From Panulirus ornatus (taxonomy: Eukaryota > Arthropoda > Malacostraca > Decapoda > Palinuridae): DNA of 64,000 nucleotides. Positions within the stretch are counted from its first letter, which is position 1. Every line of letters starts with the position of its first letter. The position numbers and the translations under genes were made by a program. The notes beneath the pieces were generated by a model. That model was not told the DNA's origin. It worked only from the letters and a program-made list of their open reading frames with translations, and searched no databases. The DNA is taken from the NCBI RefSeq assembly GCF_036320965.1, contig NC_092250.1, forward strand, positions 13,213,100 to 13,277,099, in the 5' to 3' direction. Positions 22,825 through 33,239 of this stretch are shown here, in pieces.

Positions 22825-23078
22825 CATTGTTTAAAATCTGATTTAGAGGATTTTCCCCTCTCATTCGAAAACAACTTTTCAAAATGGCGAAATTCTTTAT
22901 ATTTGTAATTTGACCAACTTCACGATGTTTGTGATAACTATTTGTGTTACAGGGAGAGAGTTATCCATTCGTGCTACCCCGTCTCTTAACCGTTTATATG
23001 TATATCTTTTCGGGGCTGAACGTCAAATGGGTACCTTATTTAGGCGAACGAGGAAATGGCCAGTAGTTTGAAAAAAAG

Positions 23079-23080
<2 letters not shown>

Positions 23081-23134
<54 letters not shown>
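23081..23134. repeat. (TA)n microsatellite
   Basis: TA repeat followed by a T run (the minus-strand A tail of LINE D). Confidence 0.96.
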
Positions 23135-23151
<17 letters not shown>

Positions 23152-23153
23152 TT

Positions 23154-24694
23154 TATACTTTGTCGCTGTCTCCCGCGTTTGCGAGGTAGCGCAAGGAAAC
23201 AGACGAAAGAAATGGCCCAACCCCCCCCATACACATGTACATACACACGTCCACACACGCAAATATACATACCTACACAGCTTTCCATGGTTTACCCCAG
23301 ACGCTTCACATGCCTTGATTCAATCCACTGACAGCACGTCAACCCCTGTATACCACATCGCTCCAATTCACTCTATTCCTTGCCCTCCTTTCACCCTCCT
23401 GCATGTTCAGGCCCCGATCACACAAAATCCTTTTCACTCCATCTTTCCACCTCCAATTTGGTCTCCCTCTTCTCCTCGTTCCCTCCACCTCCGACACATA
23501 TATCCTCTTGGTCAATCTTTCCTCACTCATTCTCTCCATGTGCCCAAACCATTTCAAAACACCCTCTTCTGCTCTCTCAACCACGCTCTTTTTATTTCCA
23601 CACATCTCTCTTACCCTTACGTTACTTACTCGATCAAACCACCTCACACCACACATTGTCCTCAAACATCTCATTTCCAGCACATCCATCCTCCTGCGCA
23701 CAGCTCTATCCATAGCCCACGCCTCGCAACCATACAACATTGTTGGAACTACTATTCCTTCAAACATTCCCATTTTTGCTTTCCGGGATAATGTTCTCGA
23801 CTTCCACACATTTTTCAAGGCTCCCAAAATTTTCGCCCCCTCCCCCACCCTATGATCCACTTCCGCTTCCATGGTTCCATCCGCTGACAGATCCACTCCC
23901 AGATATCTAAAACACTTCACTTCCTCCAGCCTCTCACCATTCAAACTCACCTCCCAATTGACTTGACCCTCAACCCTACTGTACCTAATAACCTTGCTCT
24001 TATTCACATTTACTCTTAACTTTCTTCTTCCACACACTTTACCAAACTCCGTCACCAGCTTCTGCAGTTTCTCACATGAATCCGCCACCAGCGCTGTATC
24101 ATCAGCGAACAACAACTGACTCACTTCCCAAGCTCTCTCATCCCCAACAGACTTCATACTTGCCCCTCTTTCCAAAACTCTTGCATTTACCTCCCTAACA
24201 ACCCCATCCATAAACAAATTAAACAACCATGGAGACATCACACACCCCTGCCGCAAACCTACATTCACTGAGAACCAATCACTTTCCTCTCTTCCTACAC
24301 GTACACATGCCTTACATCCTCGATAAAAACTTTTCACTGCTTCTAACAACTTGCCTCCCACACCATATATTCTTAATACCTTCCACAGAGCATCTCTATC
24401 AACTCTATCATATGCCTTCTCCAGATCCATAAATGCTACATACAAATCCATTTGCTTTTCTAAGTATTTCTCACATACATTCTTCAAAGCAAACACCTGA
24501 TCCACACATCCTCTACCACTTCTGAAACCACACTGCTCTTCCCCAATCTGATGCTCTGTACATGCCTTCACCCTCTCAATCAATACCCTCCCATATAATT
24601 TACCAGGAATACTCAACAAACTTATACCTCTGTAATTTGAGCACTCACTCTTATCCCCTTTGCCTTTGTACAATGGCACTATGCAAGCATTCCG

Positions 24695-24697
<3 letters not shown>
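23154..24697 (-). mobile_element. RTE-type LINE, copy D, short 3'UTR, intact RT part
   Basis: Minus-strand copy with the short 3'UTR (same ~250-nt deletion as B and G), an A-rich 3' end followed by (TA)n, and a 5' truncation in the RT region at a (TA)n array at 24698. It is the best preserved coding copy in the window. Confidence 0.9.
23339..24679 (-). CDS. reverse transcriptase of RTE-type LINE, 5'-truncated open frame (446 codons)
   Basis: The 446-residue frame has no interruption to the family stop. RT motifs in order: YKGKGDKSECSNYRG (residues 4-18), QCGFRSGRGCVDQVF (49-63), FMDLEKAYDRVD (motif A, 83-94, first catalytic Asp at 85), GLRQGCVMSPWLFNLFMD (motif B, 141-158), FADDTAL (motif C, 191-197), FRYLGVDLSADGT (257-269). 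The C-terminal domain follows with LYGCEAWAMD (315-324), CGVRWFDRVSN (343-353), WFGHMERM (377-384) and GRPNWRWKDG (405-414). All catalytic aspartates are present. The frame's Met is internal to the family protein; the endonuclease and linker are missing, so the copy cannot move autonomously. Evidence for expression cannot be judged from sequence. Confidence 0.88.
   Translation of the reverse strand: MPLYKGKGDKSECSNYRGISLLSIPGKLYGRVLIERVKACTEHQIGEEQCGFRSGRGCVDQVFALKNVCEKYLEKQMDLYVAFMDLEKAYDRVDRDALWKVLRIYGVGGKLLEAVKSFYRGCKACVRVGREESDWFSVNVGLRQGCVMSPWLFNLFMDGVVREVNARVLERGASMKSVGDERAWEVSQLLFADDTALVADSCEKLQKLVTEFGKVCGRRKLRVNVNKSKVIRYSRVEGQVNWEVSLNGERLEEVKCFRYLGVDLSADGTMEAEVDHRVGEGAKILGALKNVWKSRTLSRKAKMGMFEGIVVPTMLYGCEAWAMDRAVRRRMDVLEMRCLRTMCGVRWFDRVSNVRVREMCGNKKSVVERAEEGVLKWFGHMERMSEERLTKRIYVSEVEGTRRRGRPNWRWKDGVKRILCDRGLNMQEGERRARNRVNWSDVVYRG

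Positions 24698-24762
<65 letters not shown>
24698..24762. repeat. (TA)n spacer between head-to-head LINE copies
   Basis: Pure TA array separating the 5' ends of LINE D (minus) and LINE E (plus). Confidence 0.97.
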
Positions 24763-24766
<4 letters not shown>

Positions 24767-24775
24767 AAGGCAAAT

Positions 24776-26090
24776 ATGTACAAAGGTAAAGGGGACAAAG
24801 GTGAGTGCTCAAATTACAGAGATATAAGTTTGTTGAGTATTCCTGGGAAATTTTATGGGAGGGTATTGATTGAGAAGGTGAAGGCAGGTACAGAGCATCA
24901 GATTGGGGAAGCGCAGTGTGGTTTCAGAAGTAGTAGAGGATGTGTGGATCAGGTGTTTGCTTTGAAGAATGTATGTGAGAAATACTTAGAAAAGCAAATG
25001 GATTTGTATGTAGCATTTATGGATCAGGAGAAGGCATATGATAGTTGATAGAGATGCTCTGTAGAAGGTATTAAGAATATATGGTGTGGGAGGCAAGTTG
25101 TTAGAAGCAGTGAAAAGTTTTTATCGAGGATGTAAGGCATGTGTACGTGTAGGAAGAGAGGAAAGTGGTTGGTTCTCAGTGAATGTGGGTTTGCGGCAGG
25201 GATGTGTGATGTCTCCATGGTTGTTTAATTCATTTATGGATGGGGTTGTTAGGGAGGTGAATGCAAGAGTTTTGGAAAGAGGGGCAAATATGCAGTCTGT
25301 TGTGGATGAAAGAACTTGGGAAGTGAGTCAGTTGTTGTTCGCTGCTGATACAGAGCTGGTAGCTGATTCATGTGAGAAACTGTAGAAGCTGGTGACTGAG
25401 ATTGGTAAAGTGTGTGAAAGAAGAAGCTGAGAGTAAATGTGAATAAGAGCAAGGTTATTAGGTACAGTAGGGTTGAGGGACCAGTCAACTGGGAGGTAAG
25501 TTTGAATGGTGAAAAACTGGAGGAAGTTAAGCGTTTTAGATATCTGGGAGTGGAAATGGCAGCGGATGGAACCATGGCTGCGGAAGTGAATTATAGGGTG
25601 GGGAGGGGGTGAAAATTCTGAGAGCGTTGAAGAATGTGTGGAAGTCGGGAGCATTATCTCGGAAAGCAAAAATGGGTATGTTTGAAGGAATAGTGGTTCC
25701 AACAATGTTGTTTGGGTGCGAGGCGTGGGCTATGGATAGAGTTGTGCGCAGGAGGGTGGGTGTGCTGGAAATGAGATGTTTGAGGACAATATGTGGTGTG
25801 AGGTGGTTTGATCGAGTAAGTGATAAAAGGGTAAAAGAGATGTGTGGTAATAAAAAGAGTGTGGTTGGTAGAGCAGAAGGAGGTGTTTTAAAATGGGTTG
25901 GTCACATGGAGAGAATGAGTGAGGAAAGATTGACCAAGAGGATATATGTGTCAGAGGTGGAGGGAACGAGGAGAAGTGGGAGACCAATAGGTGGAAAGAT
26001 GGAGTGAAAAAGATTTTGAGTGATCGGGGCCTTAACATGCAGGAGGGTGAAAGGCGTGCACGGAATAGAGTGAATTTGAACGATGTGGTA
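24776..26090 (+). pseudogene. LINE reverse transcriptase, broken, catalytic Asp lost
   Basis: Open pieces at 24776-25048, 25086-25385 and 25609-26007 are separated by small indels relative to copy D. The catalytic block reads FAADTEL (near 25338) instead of FADDTAL, so the first Asp of the pair is changed. A TAG at 25384 and several single-base deletions further downstream break the frame. Confidence 0.85.
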
Positions 26091-26371
26091 TACCGGGGTC
26101 GACGTGCTGTCAATAGATTGAACCTGGGCATGTGAAGCGTCTGGGGTAAACCATGGAAAGTTGTGTGGGGCCTGGATGCGGAAAGGGATCTGTGGTTTCG
26201 GTGCATTATTACATGACAGCTAGAGACTGTTAACGAATGGGGCCTTTGTTATCTTTTCCTAGCATTACCTCGCACACATGAAGGGGGAGAGGGTTGTTTA
26301 TTTCATGTGTGGCGAGGTGGCGATGGCAATGAATAAAGGCAGACAGTATGAATTATGTACATGTGTATATA

Positions 26372-26437
26372 TTGTAAAGGATCACAATTTTGCGCGTGAT
26401 CAAGATATTCATATGAGTCCCCGTGGACTCATAGTAA
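26372..26437 (+). mobile_element. Penelope-like P1 fragment nested in LINE E 3'UTR
   Basis: The segment TTGTAAAGGATCACAATTTT ... CATATGAGTCC, then CCGT, then GGACTCATAG interrupts the LINE 3'UTR in its GT/AT-rich part. ATGAGTCC-CCGT-GGACTCAT forms a perfect 8-bp hairpin and joins the two unit ends with the middle deleted. It postdates insertion of the LINE, or arose by a template switch during it. Confidence 0.65.
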
Positions 26438-26623
26438 TGTGTATATATGTATATGTCTGTGTGTGTATATATATGTATACGTTGAGATGTATAGGTATGT
26501 ATATTTGCGTGTGTGGACGTGTCTGTATATACATGTGTATGTGGGTGGGTTGGGCCATTCTTTCGTCTGTTTCCTTGCGCTACCTCGCTAACGCGGGAGA
26601 CAGCGACAAAGCAAAATAAATAA

Positions 26624-26628
<5 letters not shown>

Positions 26629-26699
<71 letters not shown>
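26629..26699. repeat. (TA)n microsatellite
   Basis: TA repeat following the A-rich tail of LINE E. Confidence 0.97.
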
Positions 26700-26700
<1 letters not shown>

Positions 26701-27023
26701 AATTAAGCTTCGAGAGATGAGATTGCAGTATATACATATACTTACACAAATAGAGGACATATATAATTGGAATACCTTTGACCTCAAAATCCTGAAAATC
26801 CAATCTAAACCAAGCTTTTCATTCGAAATTTTCCACGTATTTAGAGAGATAAACAGCAGTTATCAAGCTGGATGATATAGCATTAGATTTTGCACTAGAG
26901 AATAATTAGACACTTTTGCGGAGCGCTTTAATTCCAGGTTGTCTTAATATATTCGGGAAGGTCGAAGGCACTCTACCTGCTCGGAAATCTCTTCTTGATG
27001 CACAGGAAAACGCTCCTGGACGT

Positions 27024-27138
27024 CGAAGTGTATGTACGAGTGTGTGGTTGACTTCAACTGTCGATTTAGAAGCGAATTATGTGAAGTGTATGTACGAGTT
27101 TGTGGTTGACTTCAACTGTCGATTAGAAGCGAATTATG
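27024..27138. repeat. two-copy ~57-bp tandem duplication
   Basis: The segment GAAGTGTATGTACGAG ... GAAGCGAATTATGTG occurs twice in tandem with very few differences. No function is evident. Confidence 0.85.
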
Positions 27139-27139
27139 T

Positions 27140-29559
27140 GAGAGATGATGGTGTCCTCTCTCTACCCATCTTCGTTTAAGTCCTCTCTCTTGCTATTTCC
27201 ATTCCTTTATATTTCATTCCTCCATTCTTTCTGTTTCCCCCTCTGTTTTTCCTCCCACTTCTACTCCCCTCGTAACGATCTTCCAAGCGGTGTAAGTGAC
27301 CTATTTTTTTTAATCTTCCAGTCACCCGCCACCAGCCTTTAATCAACCTCTCATTAGGAACCTCTTCGGGGTCCTGGACGACTCTGTGCCAGTCCTGTTC
27401 TCCAGCCGCCACAACCTGGACCACCTCCCCGTATCTTTCTCTCTCTCTCTCTCCACACCCCCGCCACAGTGAGACAGCTGGTCCCAACATACTGTCATGT
27501 ATAAGCGCGTGACTCCGACCCGAAATGCTCAGGAAGACTGGCATACACACCTTTGTCGTGTTACTTCAATTAATGTAATTAATCCCGAGCTTGTGTGGCG
27601 CGAGAGGATTCTCGTTAGAGCCACAGGTTCTTAAGGTGGATGATGATGTCGGTATGGTCGACGTCTCTGGTGCTAAGGATGGTTGTGGTCGCTCTTCCCA
27701 TGATGAAGGTAGTTTCCAGCGATAGGGACTTCCACGTTCTTACCTTCATCAACTAATTTTCTCACTGTTCATCACATTTTTTTCCATAAATACTTTTCAA
27801 TCATACCTCAACTTTCCTCGTGTTTTAAAGTGAGGTGTCTTGTTACCGTGAATGTTGCATTTTGAGTATAAATATCTCTTATTTTCACCTATACTTTGCT
27901 TTTTTCAGTGTAAAAGGTAAGAGAGCAATTAGAATTTTACGTGAAAAGAAGCTCTCGAACAACTGACACATCCCTTGAGCCCTAATCTTAGATGAGAATC
28001 GTGTGTTAAACTCACCTGAATGGCATACAATAATCAGGCGTGAGGCTTGTAGTTAATTCATTCGAATTGGTAAATTTTTTTTGCCCCTCTGACTGTCGAA
28101 GGTCACAGCCATATACGTCTTACACAAGAGAGAAGAAACAACAAATCCCTGAAATTTTAGCCTTATACTTATTAGTACTGATGCATAAAGAGGCAGTGAA
28201 GGCATAGGAGACTTACTATGGTTTTAGAATCAAAGATTTATGAGTAGCATGAAGATAAGCTTTATATTTGGTTACTGAATTGTACAGTTTGCGTAAATGG
28301 TGTCTGAGAGATTAACCAACAATATCAGAATGAAGTTTGCGGTGCTGGTGTTGGAAACTGAGTTACATTAGCGTCCTCACTTGACACTTGAGTCGAAAGC
28401 GGTCCAACTTATATATCTCAGACCGTGACCCCCTTGCCCTACGCCGCAATGTTGGTTCACTTTCCCTCTTCTATTGGTATTACTTTGGTTGTTGCTCCCG
28501 AGAGCTGGCTTCTTTTGCTCCGCTGTCCTCCACACACACACACACACACACAACTCACGGGTGGGCCGTTTTGATAACTGTTTCTTTTCACCTCAAAACT
28601 TTGGAACACTCTACCTTCTCAAGTCTTTTCCAATAGCTATGAACTGGCACATTTTAAAAGACAGGCTTTTCATTTCCTCGAAAAAAGAAGTAGATCCTTT
28701 ACCTTGTCTTTTCTTTTTCTCTCTCATAATCCTCTCTGTATTTCACTTAACAGGCTTTTCATTTCCTCGAACAATAGTAGATCCTTTACCTTGTCTTTTC
28801 TTTTTCTCTCTCATAATCCTCTCTATATTTCACTTACGGCTCGGCGTTGATGTGGCTGGCGCCTCCATCATAAAAACAAATCCAATTCAGCCTCGCTCCC
28901 TCTCTTCCAACCTGATTAATCTGACTCCCACTGATATTTCAGCTCAGTGTTGGATGATTCGATATCTGTTCCTCCTCCCTCCATTTCCTTTCATCGAATG
29001 TCAGTGCCTTGTCTTGTATTTCCTTGCGCGAGTTCTTCCAAGTACTTCCCCACCTATAGATGGGTGAGGGTGCTAATGACCTTTGTGGTAGAGACGACAG
29101 ACAATGCTAGCTTCATGTGGGCGAGGGCTCATTGTCCGGATGGCGCACCTCCTCGAGTCTTAAAAGAGTAAACCTCTGATCTTGCTTCGACCCTTTGCTC
29201 GCCTCGGTCTCAGAATCCAGTCATTCACTTCCTCTTGGAAGCATGCAGCCCGGAGCAAGTTGTCATGTTAACAGGTGATACAAGATACGCTCTTAGGCAA
29301 GGAGTGAGTTGTGTTAGAGAGCAAATTGTGATGTTAGGAAGGGAATACGTTTTGGCATTTGAGGCCACACACACACACACAGATGATGCTAGAGGTAAAG
29401 TAAATCGTATTAGTGTAGAGTTGACTTGAGTCCCTTTTCGTGGACTCTGTTCTCATTAGCACTAAGAGAATGCACAGGTGATGGTGGTTAGGGGTGGGGA
29501 GGTGTTAACATGCTTTGGTTTGCGTGTTTGGAAATGGCTAATTGGCGAGGATAGCTAAC
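27140..29559. other. no gene recognised
   Basis: No gene or RNA recognised. It includes (CA)n at 28531-28551 and a tandem duplication at 28661-28838. The 197-codon frame at 28474-29067 spans the duplication and has no recognisable domain. Confidence 0.5.
28661..28838. repeat. two-copy ~89-bp tandem duplication
   Basis: Two direct copies start ACAGGCTTTTCATTTCCTCG (28661 and 28750). They share a long block ending in CTCATAATCCTCTCTNTATTT. They differ by a few bases and a short indel, so the duplication is recent. Confidence 0.88.
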
Positions 29560-29599
29560 AAATGATCACTCAGAACTGTAAATGAAACATTATGATAAA

Positions 29600-30060
29600 C
29601 TTCCAAAACATTATGGAATTTAGAAGTTAGCTGCACACAGACAATTTGGTCAGGACACTTAAAGAGAAGCTTACGGAGATAATAGAGAAGGTTTAGAGGA
29701 GACCAACAAAGATAATACCAGAACAAAGAAGAGCTGAGTTACAGTTAGAGTTTAGGAAGCAATAATTTTGCCCTGTATGAAAGAAGGAAGAGTAAGGGGC
29801 GATTTTATAACAACCTTCAATTGTCTAGGCCTGTTTGACGATGTCGACAGCGAACACATGTTTGAAAGAAGCAAAGACAGAGCAGCCAGACGCCGTACCA
29901 TCGACATTAAGCTGGAGCCTTTCTGAAAAAGGAGGTGAAGTCCTTTTTTTTTTTCGACCCGGCGAGTTAATGGAATAAGCTATGAGATCAGGTTTTGATT
30001 AATGTCGGTATACAGAAGTTAAGATGTAGGGTAGTAGAGAAAGCTCAAGAGACGAGAGCC
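29600..30060 (+). pseudogene. jockey/CR1-like LINE RT C-terminal relic
   Basis: Translating with frame changes shows a colinear set of fragments typical of the end of jockey-superfamily RT proteins. RRPTKIIPE (29698-29724) corresponds to the usual RRATK-like segment, then LYERRK, then GRVRGDFITTFN (near 29792) and CLGLFDDVDSEHMFERS (29822-29872). After another shift, WNKL (about 29970) matches the end. Multiple stops and indels show an old inactive copy. It belongs to a different LINE group from copies A-G. Confidence 0.6.
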
Positions 30061-30173
30061 TTACGCGTGTAACAGCCCCTCCCCTGGACTTACAAACAGG
30101 TAACGACGTGCAAACGAAATGTAATGAGTGATGAAGCAGATAATGAGATTGAGGACAACAAAATGGATACGAG

Positions 30174-30390
30174 GCTGACCTTCAAAAGGAAATGTTTATT
30201 GAATTGGAAGAAAAGATTACAGCAGTTTTTCCTCAGCTAATTAATCACTAGTAAATCGCCAAGAGGAAGTGAACATTTTAATGGCTGACCTTAGAAAGGA
30301 AATGAGTATTGGATGAAAATATGACAACAGTTTTTCCTTCAGTTAACTAATCACCACTGAATCAACAAGAGGAAGGTGACAACTTTAATG
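30174..30390. repeat. two-copy ~108-bp tandem duplication
   Basis: Copies at 30174-30283 and 30284-30390 both begin GCTGACCTT and end in TTTAATG. They share blocks AAAGGAAATG, CAGTTTTTCCT and AATCACNANTNAATC, and are moderately diverged. Confidence 0.8.
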
Positions 30391-31118
30391 CAACAGGAGA
30401 CACAGGTATTGAAAGGGTATGTCGCTCATTTTAAACGAGGAGACGAGGTCAAACAAAAGCCTACATGGTCTTGTGAAGTATCACAGATGGTGCTGAGTAT
30501 GTTATACGCCGATTGCCCAAAATCGCCAAAAAAAAAAATTTTTCAGCGCTCTTTGAGTGCTGGACCAAATGCCACGAACTGGGGGGAAAAATAATACATA
30601 AAATGTTTCGATTTTCAACACACATTCGAAAACTTTGGCCAAGATTAATATCGCTATCTGAACTTAAACATTTATTGAAGCACAGTTGAACACATATGTA
30701 GAAAGCCTGAAGTTTATATTGCCTCGTGGATATTTTATAGCAAACTTGAGCTAAGCTTAGGTGTGGGCGAGTGGAATGCTGTCTTCCATCCTCCCTGGGA
30801 GTTGTTCAGTCTGCGACCAAGCCTCCCTTGTGCTGGTACGGTCCACCATTCTGTTCGATGTTGCAGGTCTGCATGATGGGTAGGCTGATTAGCGCGGCGC
30901 GGCACACGTAGGAGGAAAAGCTGTCCAGTTGATTGTCTGGCAATAATACCCAGGTTTTCCACATGCTGGTCTGACATTCACTGTTGCTTCTCCCAGTGCT
31001 CCCAACAGTGTTGCTCCTCTTCACTGGATTTCCACCTTTGTAGTCTTAACTGTTCTTTCAATCCAGGAAGAATTTTATCATCAGGGTCGAGGAACAAGGT
31101 CTTCTGCTGATAATTTCT

Positions 31119-31122
<4 letters not shown>
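30391..31122. other. no gene recognised
   Basis: No coding domain, RNA or known repeat recognised in this stretch. Confidence 0.55.
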
Positions 31123-31181
<59 letters not shown>

Positions 31182-31202
31182 TATATACATACATATATAT
31201 AT
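31123..31202. repeat. (TA)n microsatellite
   Basis: TA repeat with a few C interruptions, adjoining the 5' end of SINE-like copy 8. Confidence 0.95.
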
Positions 31203-31439
31203 TATCCCTGGAGATAGGGGAGAAAGAATACTTCCCACGTATTCCCTGCGTGTCGTAGAAGGCGACTAAAAGGGAGGGAGCGGGGGGGGCTGGAAATCCT
31301 CCCCTCTCATTTTTTTTCTTAATTTTCCAAAAGAGGGAACAGAGAAGGGGGCCAGGTGAGGATATTCCAAAAAAGGCCCAGTCCTCTGTTCTTAACGCTA
31401 CCTCGCTAATGCGGGAAATGGCGAATAGTATGAAAGAAA

Positions 31440-31441
<2 letters not shown>
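31203..31441 (+). mobile_element. SINE-like repeat, copy 8
   Basis: Full-length plus copy from TATCCCTGGAGATAGGGG to the tail CGCTACCTCGCTAATGCGG and GAAATGGCGAATAGTATG, flanked by (TA)n on both sides. Confidence 0.87.

Positions 31442-31514
<73 letters not shown>
31442..31514. repeat. (TA)n microsatellite
   Basis: TA repeat between SINE-like copy 8 and a P1-family fragment. Confidence 0.97.
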
Positions 31515-31516
<2 letters not shown>

Positions 31517-31618
31517 GTTCCTATGAGTCCACGGGGAAAATGAACTTATCGTGTTTCATTTTCCCCTTGGACTCGTAAGAATATCTTAATCACGCGCAAA
31601 ATTGAGATCCTTTCCAAT
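31515..31618 (-). mobile_element. Penelope-like P1 fragment with inverted ends
   Basis: The right half, on the minus strand, gives the P1 start TTGGAAAGGATCTCAATTTT. The left half is an inverted partner, so arms 31525-31544 and 31555-31574 form a 20-bp hairpin with one mismatch and a 10-nt loop. The CTGATGA part is not present in this piece. Confidence 0.6.
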
Positions 31619-32299
31619 ATATATATATAATGTATTGACATATAAGCAGTATAAACATTTCGTGAATGGGAGATTATATAGGGATGGGAGCGTTAGAAAG
31701 TACCACAAGCAAAGAGTATTAAGGATAACAGCCATAGTGAGATGATTCCTATGTGACTTTTTTGATAGTCGAATAAAACTGGACACATAACGTGTCTTAT
31801 TAATTGAACTGACCCACCTCGGTGGCAGCGCCTTAAAATGGCAGATTCGATGTTAGGGAATATATTTGTTTTCAGTCTCGATGAGATTTGTATACATAGG
31901 TAATGGTTGGTTGTATGTCAAACTCTCGTATACTTTTGAAGTGTGTTTGGTGCTACCGACATCCTTCAGTCATACACTGAAATACTTGTGTAAACGTGCA
32001 GACTATTCTCTTAAGTAAATGACCCAAGTGTAGGCAGGGCTTAGGTTTTGTAATAGCAAATAGCATATTAGCTGCCTCAAGCGGCGCATTAACAGCCAAG
32101 TGGCTGGAGTGCAAGTTGTTCCAACCATGTTTTCATATTATATTTGACTGTCGCAAGTCGTAATGGGTTGATTTCCCTAGAGTTTGCACGGTTGTTTAGC
32201 ACTTCCATCCCTATATTATCTTAACATGTATGACATTTTATTCTTCTGAGGTTTCTTTCGTTTTCATTCACATACGTCCTACGTTACCACACATGGAAA
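31619..32299. other. no gene recognised
   Basis: No gene, RNA or repeat recognised. Confidence 0.55.
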
Positions 32300-32432
32300 G
32301 AAGGAAATACATAGTCCTCGTAGGTTCGAATCCCGGTCTCGGCAACTTGTTCACAGTCAGCCAGCTGTTCATCCTCCCTCTTGAGCTGGTCGAGACAATG
32401 AGCACCTGGCTCAGGCTCGGGTATATTTAACA
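32300..32432 (+). mobile_element. tRNA-derived SINE, copy 1, degraded head
   Basis: It contains a perfect B-box-like GGTTCGAATCC (about 32322-32332) followed by a body, CCAGCTGTTCATCC ... CACCTGGCTCAGGCT, which matches the copy at 35527-35690 read on the other strand. The A-box region is not convincing, and 5' tRNA-like sequence is lost or degraded. It ends near a short ATATT sequence. Confidence 0.65.
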
Positions 32433-32639
32433 CTCAGTTTATCATCTTCTCTCATGTTGTATAATTCTCATATCACTATCATGACGTGAATGTTCAAACA
32501 CAACTTCACCAAAATTAATCATTCTGCTTCCACGTTTCACCTTCAAAGAATGTACAATTGCTGCAAGTCTTATGTGTTATTACTTAAGAACATGAAGCAC
32601 TTAGTCAGAGGGAAACAGCTCGGTTTAAGTGTGAGTTTA

Positions 32640-32885
32640 GTTAGTGGGAACCTGGAAGAACTGTGAGTGTTTTAGATACCTGTGGTTCACTTCAGCTGCC
32701 ATAGTTTCATCCTTTTCCACGTTAATTCCTATGTAAATAAAACACTCCTCATCCACCACGTTCTGTCCATGCAGCCTCGCGCTTAAACCAAGTTCTCTCG
32801 ATCCCCCTTACTAAATCATATAATCATACTTTTATATTCACATTAACTCTCAGCTTCTCCCATTCGCAGATAGGTTTTACTGTAC
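32640..32885. mobile_element. old RTE-type LINE fragments, opposite orientations
   Basis: At 32645-32685 the plus strand reads CTGGAAGAACTGTGAGTG then TTTTAGATACCTG, matching the LINE segment encoding KLEEVKCFRYLG. Directly beside it, 32690-32880 on the minus strand matches the adjacent LINE segment: AAGCTGAGAGTTAATGTGAA, and ATGAAACTATGGCAGCTGAA (GTMEAEV region). Both are diverged. The arrangement is an inversion within, or two nested copies of, an old element. Confidence 0.55.
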
Positions 32886-32944
32886 TCTATCCGGTTGATA
32901 TATAGATACACGTACACGCAGAGGTTTTCGAAAAAAAAAAAAAG

Positions 32945-33082
32945 GAAACAGTGTCGGGTGGAAGAGAGTGGTGAGAGTAAGTGAGCGTGGAAGGGAGACT
33001 TGTGTGAAGAAGTTCCAGGAGAGATTGAGTGTAGAGGGGCAAAAGATAGGAGCAAATGAAGTGAGGGGAGTGGATGAGGAAT
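32945..33082 (+). mobile_element. old RTE-type LINE linker fragment
   Basis: This piece (GTGGAAGAGAGTGGTGAGAG ... GAAGTGAGGGGAGTGGATGAG) matches the linker of copy A around 6085-6215, encoding the SELGKETCVRKYQERLST region. It is isolated from the rest of the element and follows a poly-A stretch. Confidence 0.7.
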
Positions 33083-33111
33083 GGTCGATCTCTGCACTTT
33101 TAGAGTTATGT

Positions 33112-33235
33112 GATATGACATAAGGACGAAATAATCTGAGAGCATACCAACGTCTTCAATGTTATCAGGTGATCATTCTGAGACCTGTCGTTCACTGGTA
33201 TAGAGATCGTTTTTGTGCTGTGTGTACATGTATAT
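33112..33235 (+). repeat. dispersed repeat, pair member 2
   Basis: Diverged copy of 13432-13565 (TATGACATAAGGACGAAA ... GTGATCATTCTGAGAC ... GCTGTGTGTACATG), same orientation. Confidence 0.75.
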
Positions 33236-33239
33236 TATT

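Larger units (their letters stand above)
24763..26628 (+). mobile_element. RTE-type LINE, copy E, long 3'UTR
   Basis: Plus-strand copy starting in almost the same RT segment (YKGKGDK) at which copy D is truncated, and extending through a long 3'UTR with the hairpin region, tail motif and A-rich end to (TA)n. Its 3'UTR is interrupted by a P1-family Penelope-like fragment at 26372-26437. Confidence 0.88.

Noticed and set aside
23315..23855. Plus-strand open frames of 111-158 codons over LINE D
   Set aside because: They are antisense shadows of the reverse transcriptase frame. Equivalent shadows recur over copies A, B, C, E and G with the same His/Ser/Pro-rich character.
28474..29067. 197-codon frame as a host gene
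   Set aside because: It spans a (CA)n tract and a recent 89-bp tandem duplication, is Ser/Leu/Phe-rich and shows no domain or conserved motif.
32320..32345. Second tRNA gene from a perfect B-box-like GGTTCGAATCC
   Set aside because: No plausible A box or acceptor stem upstream; it matches the SINE family instead.
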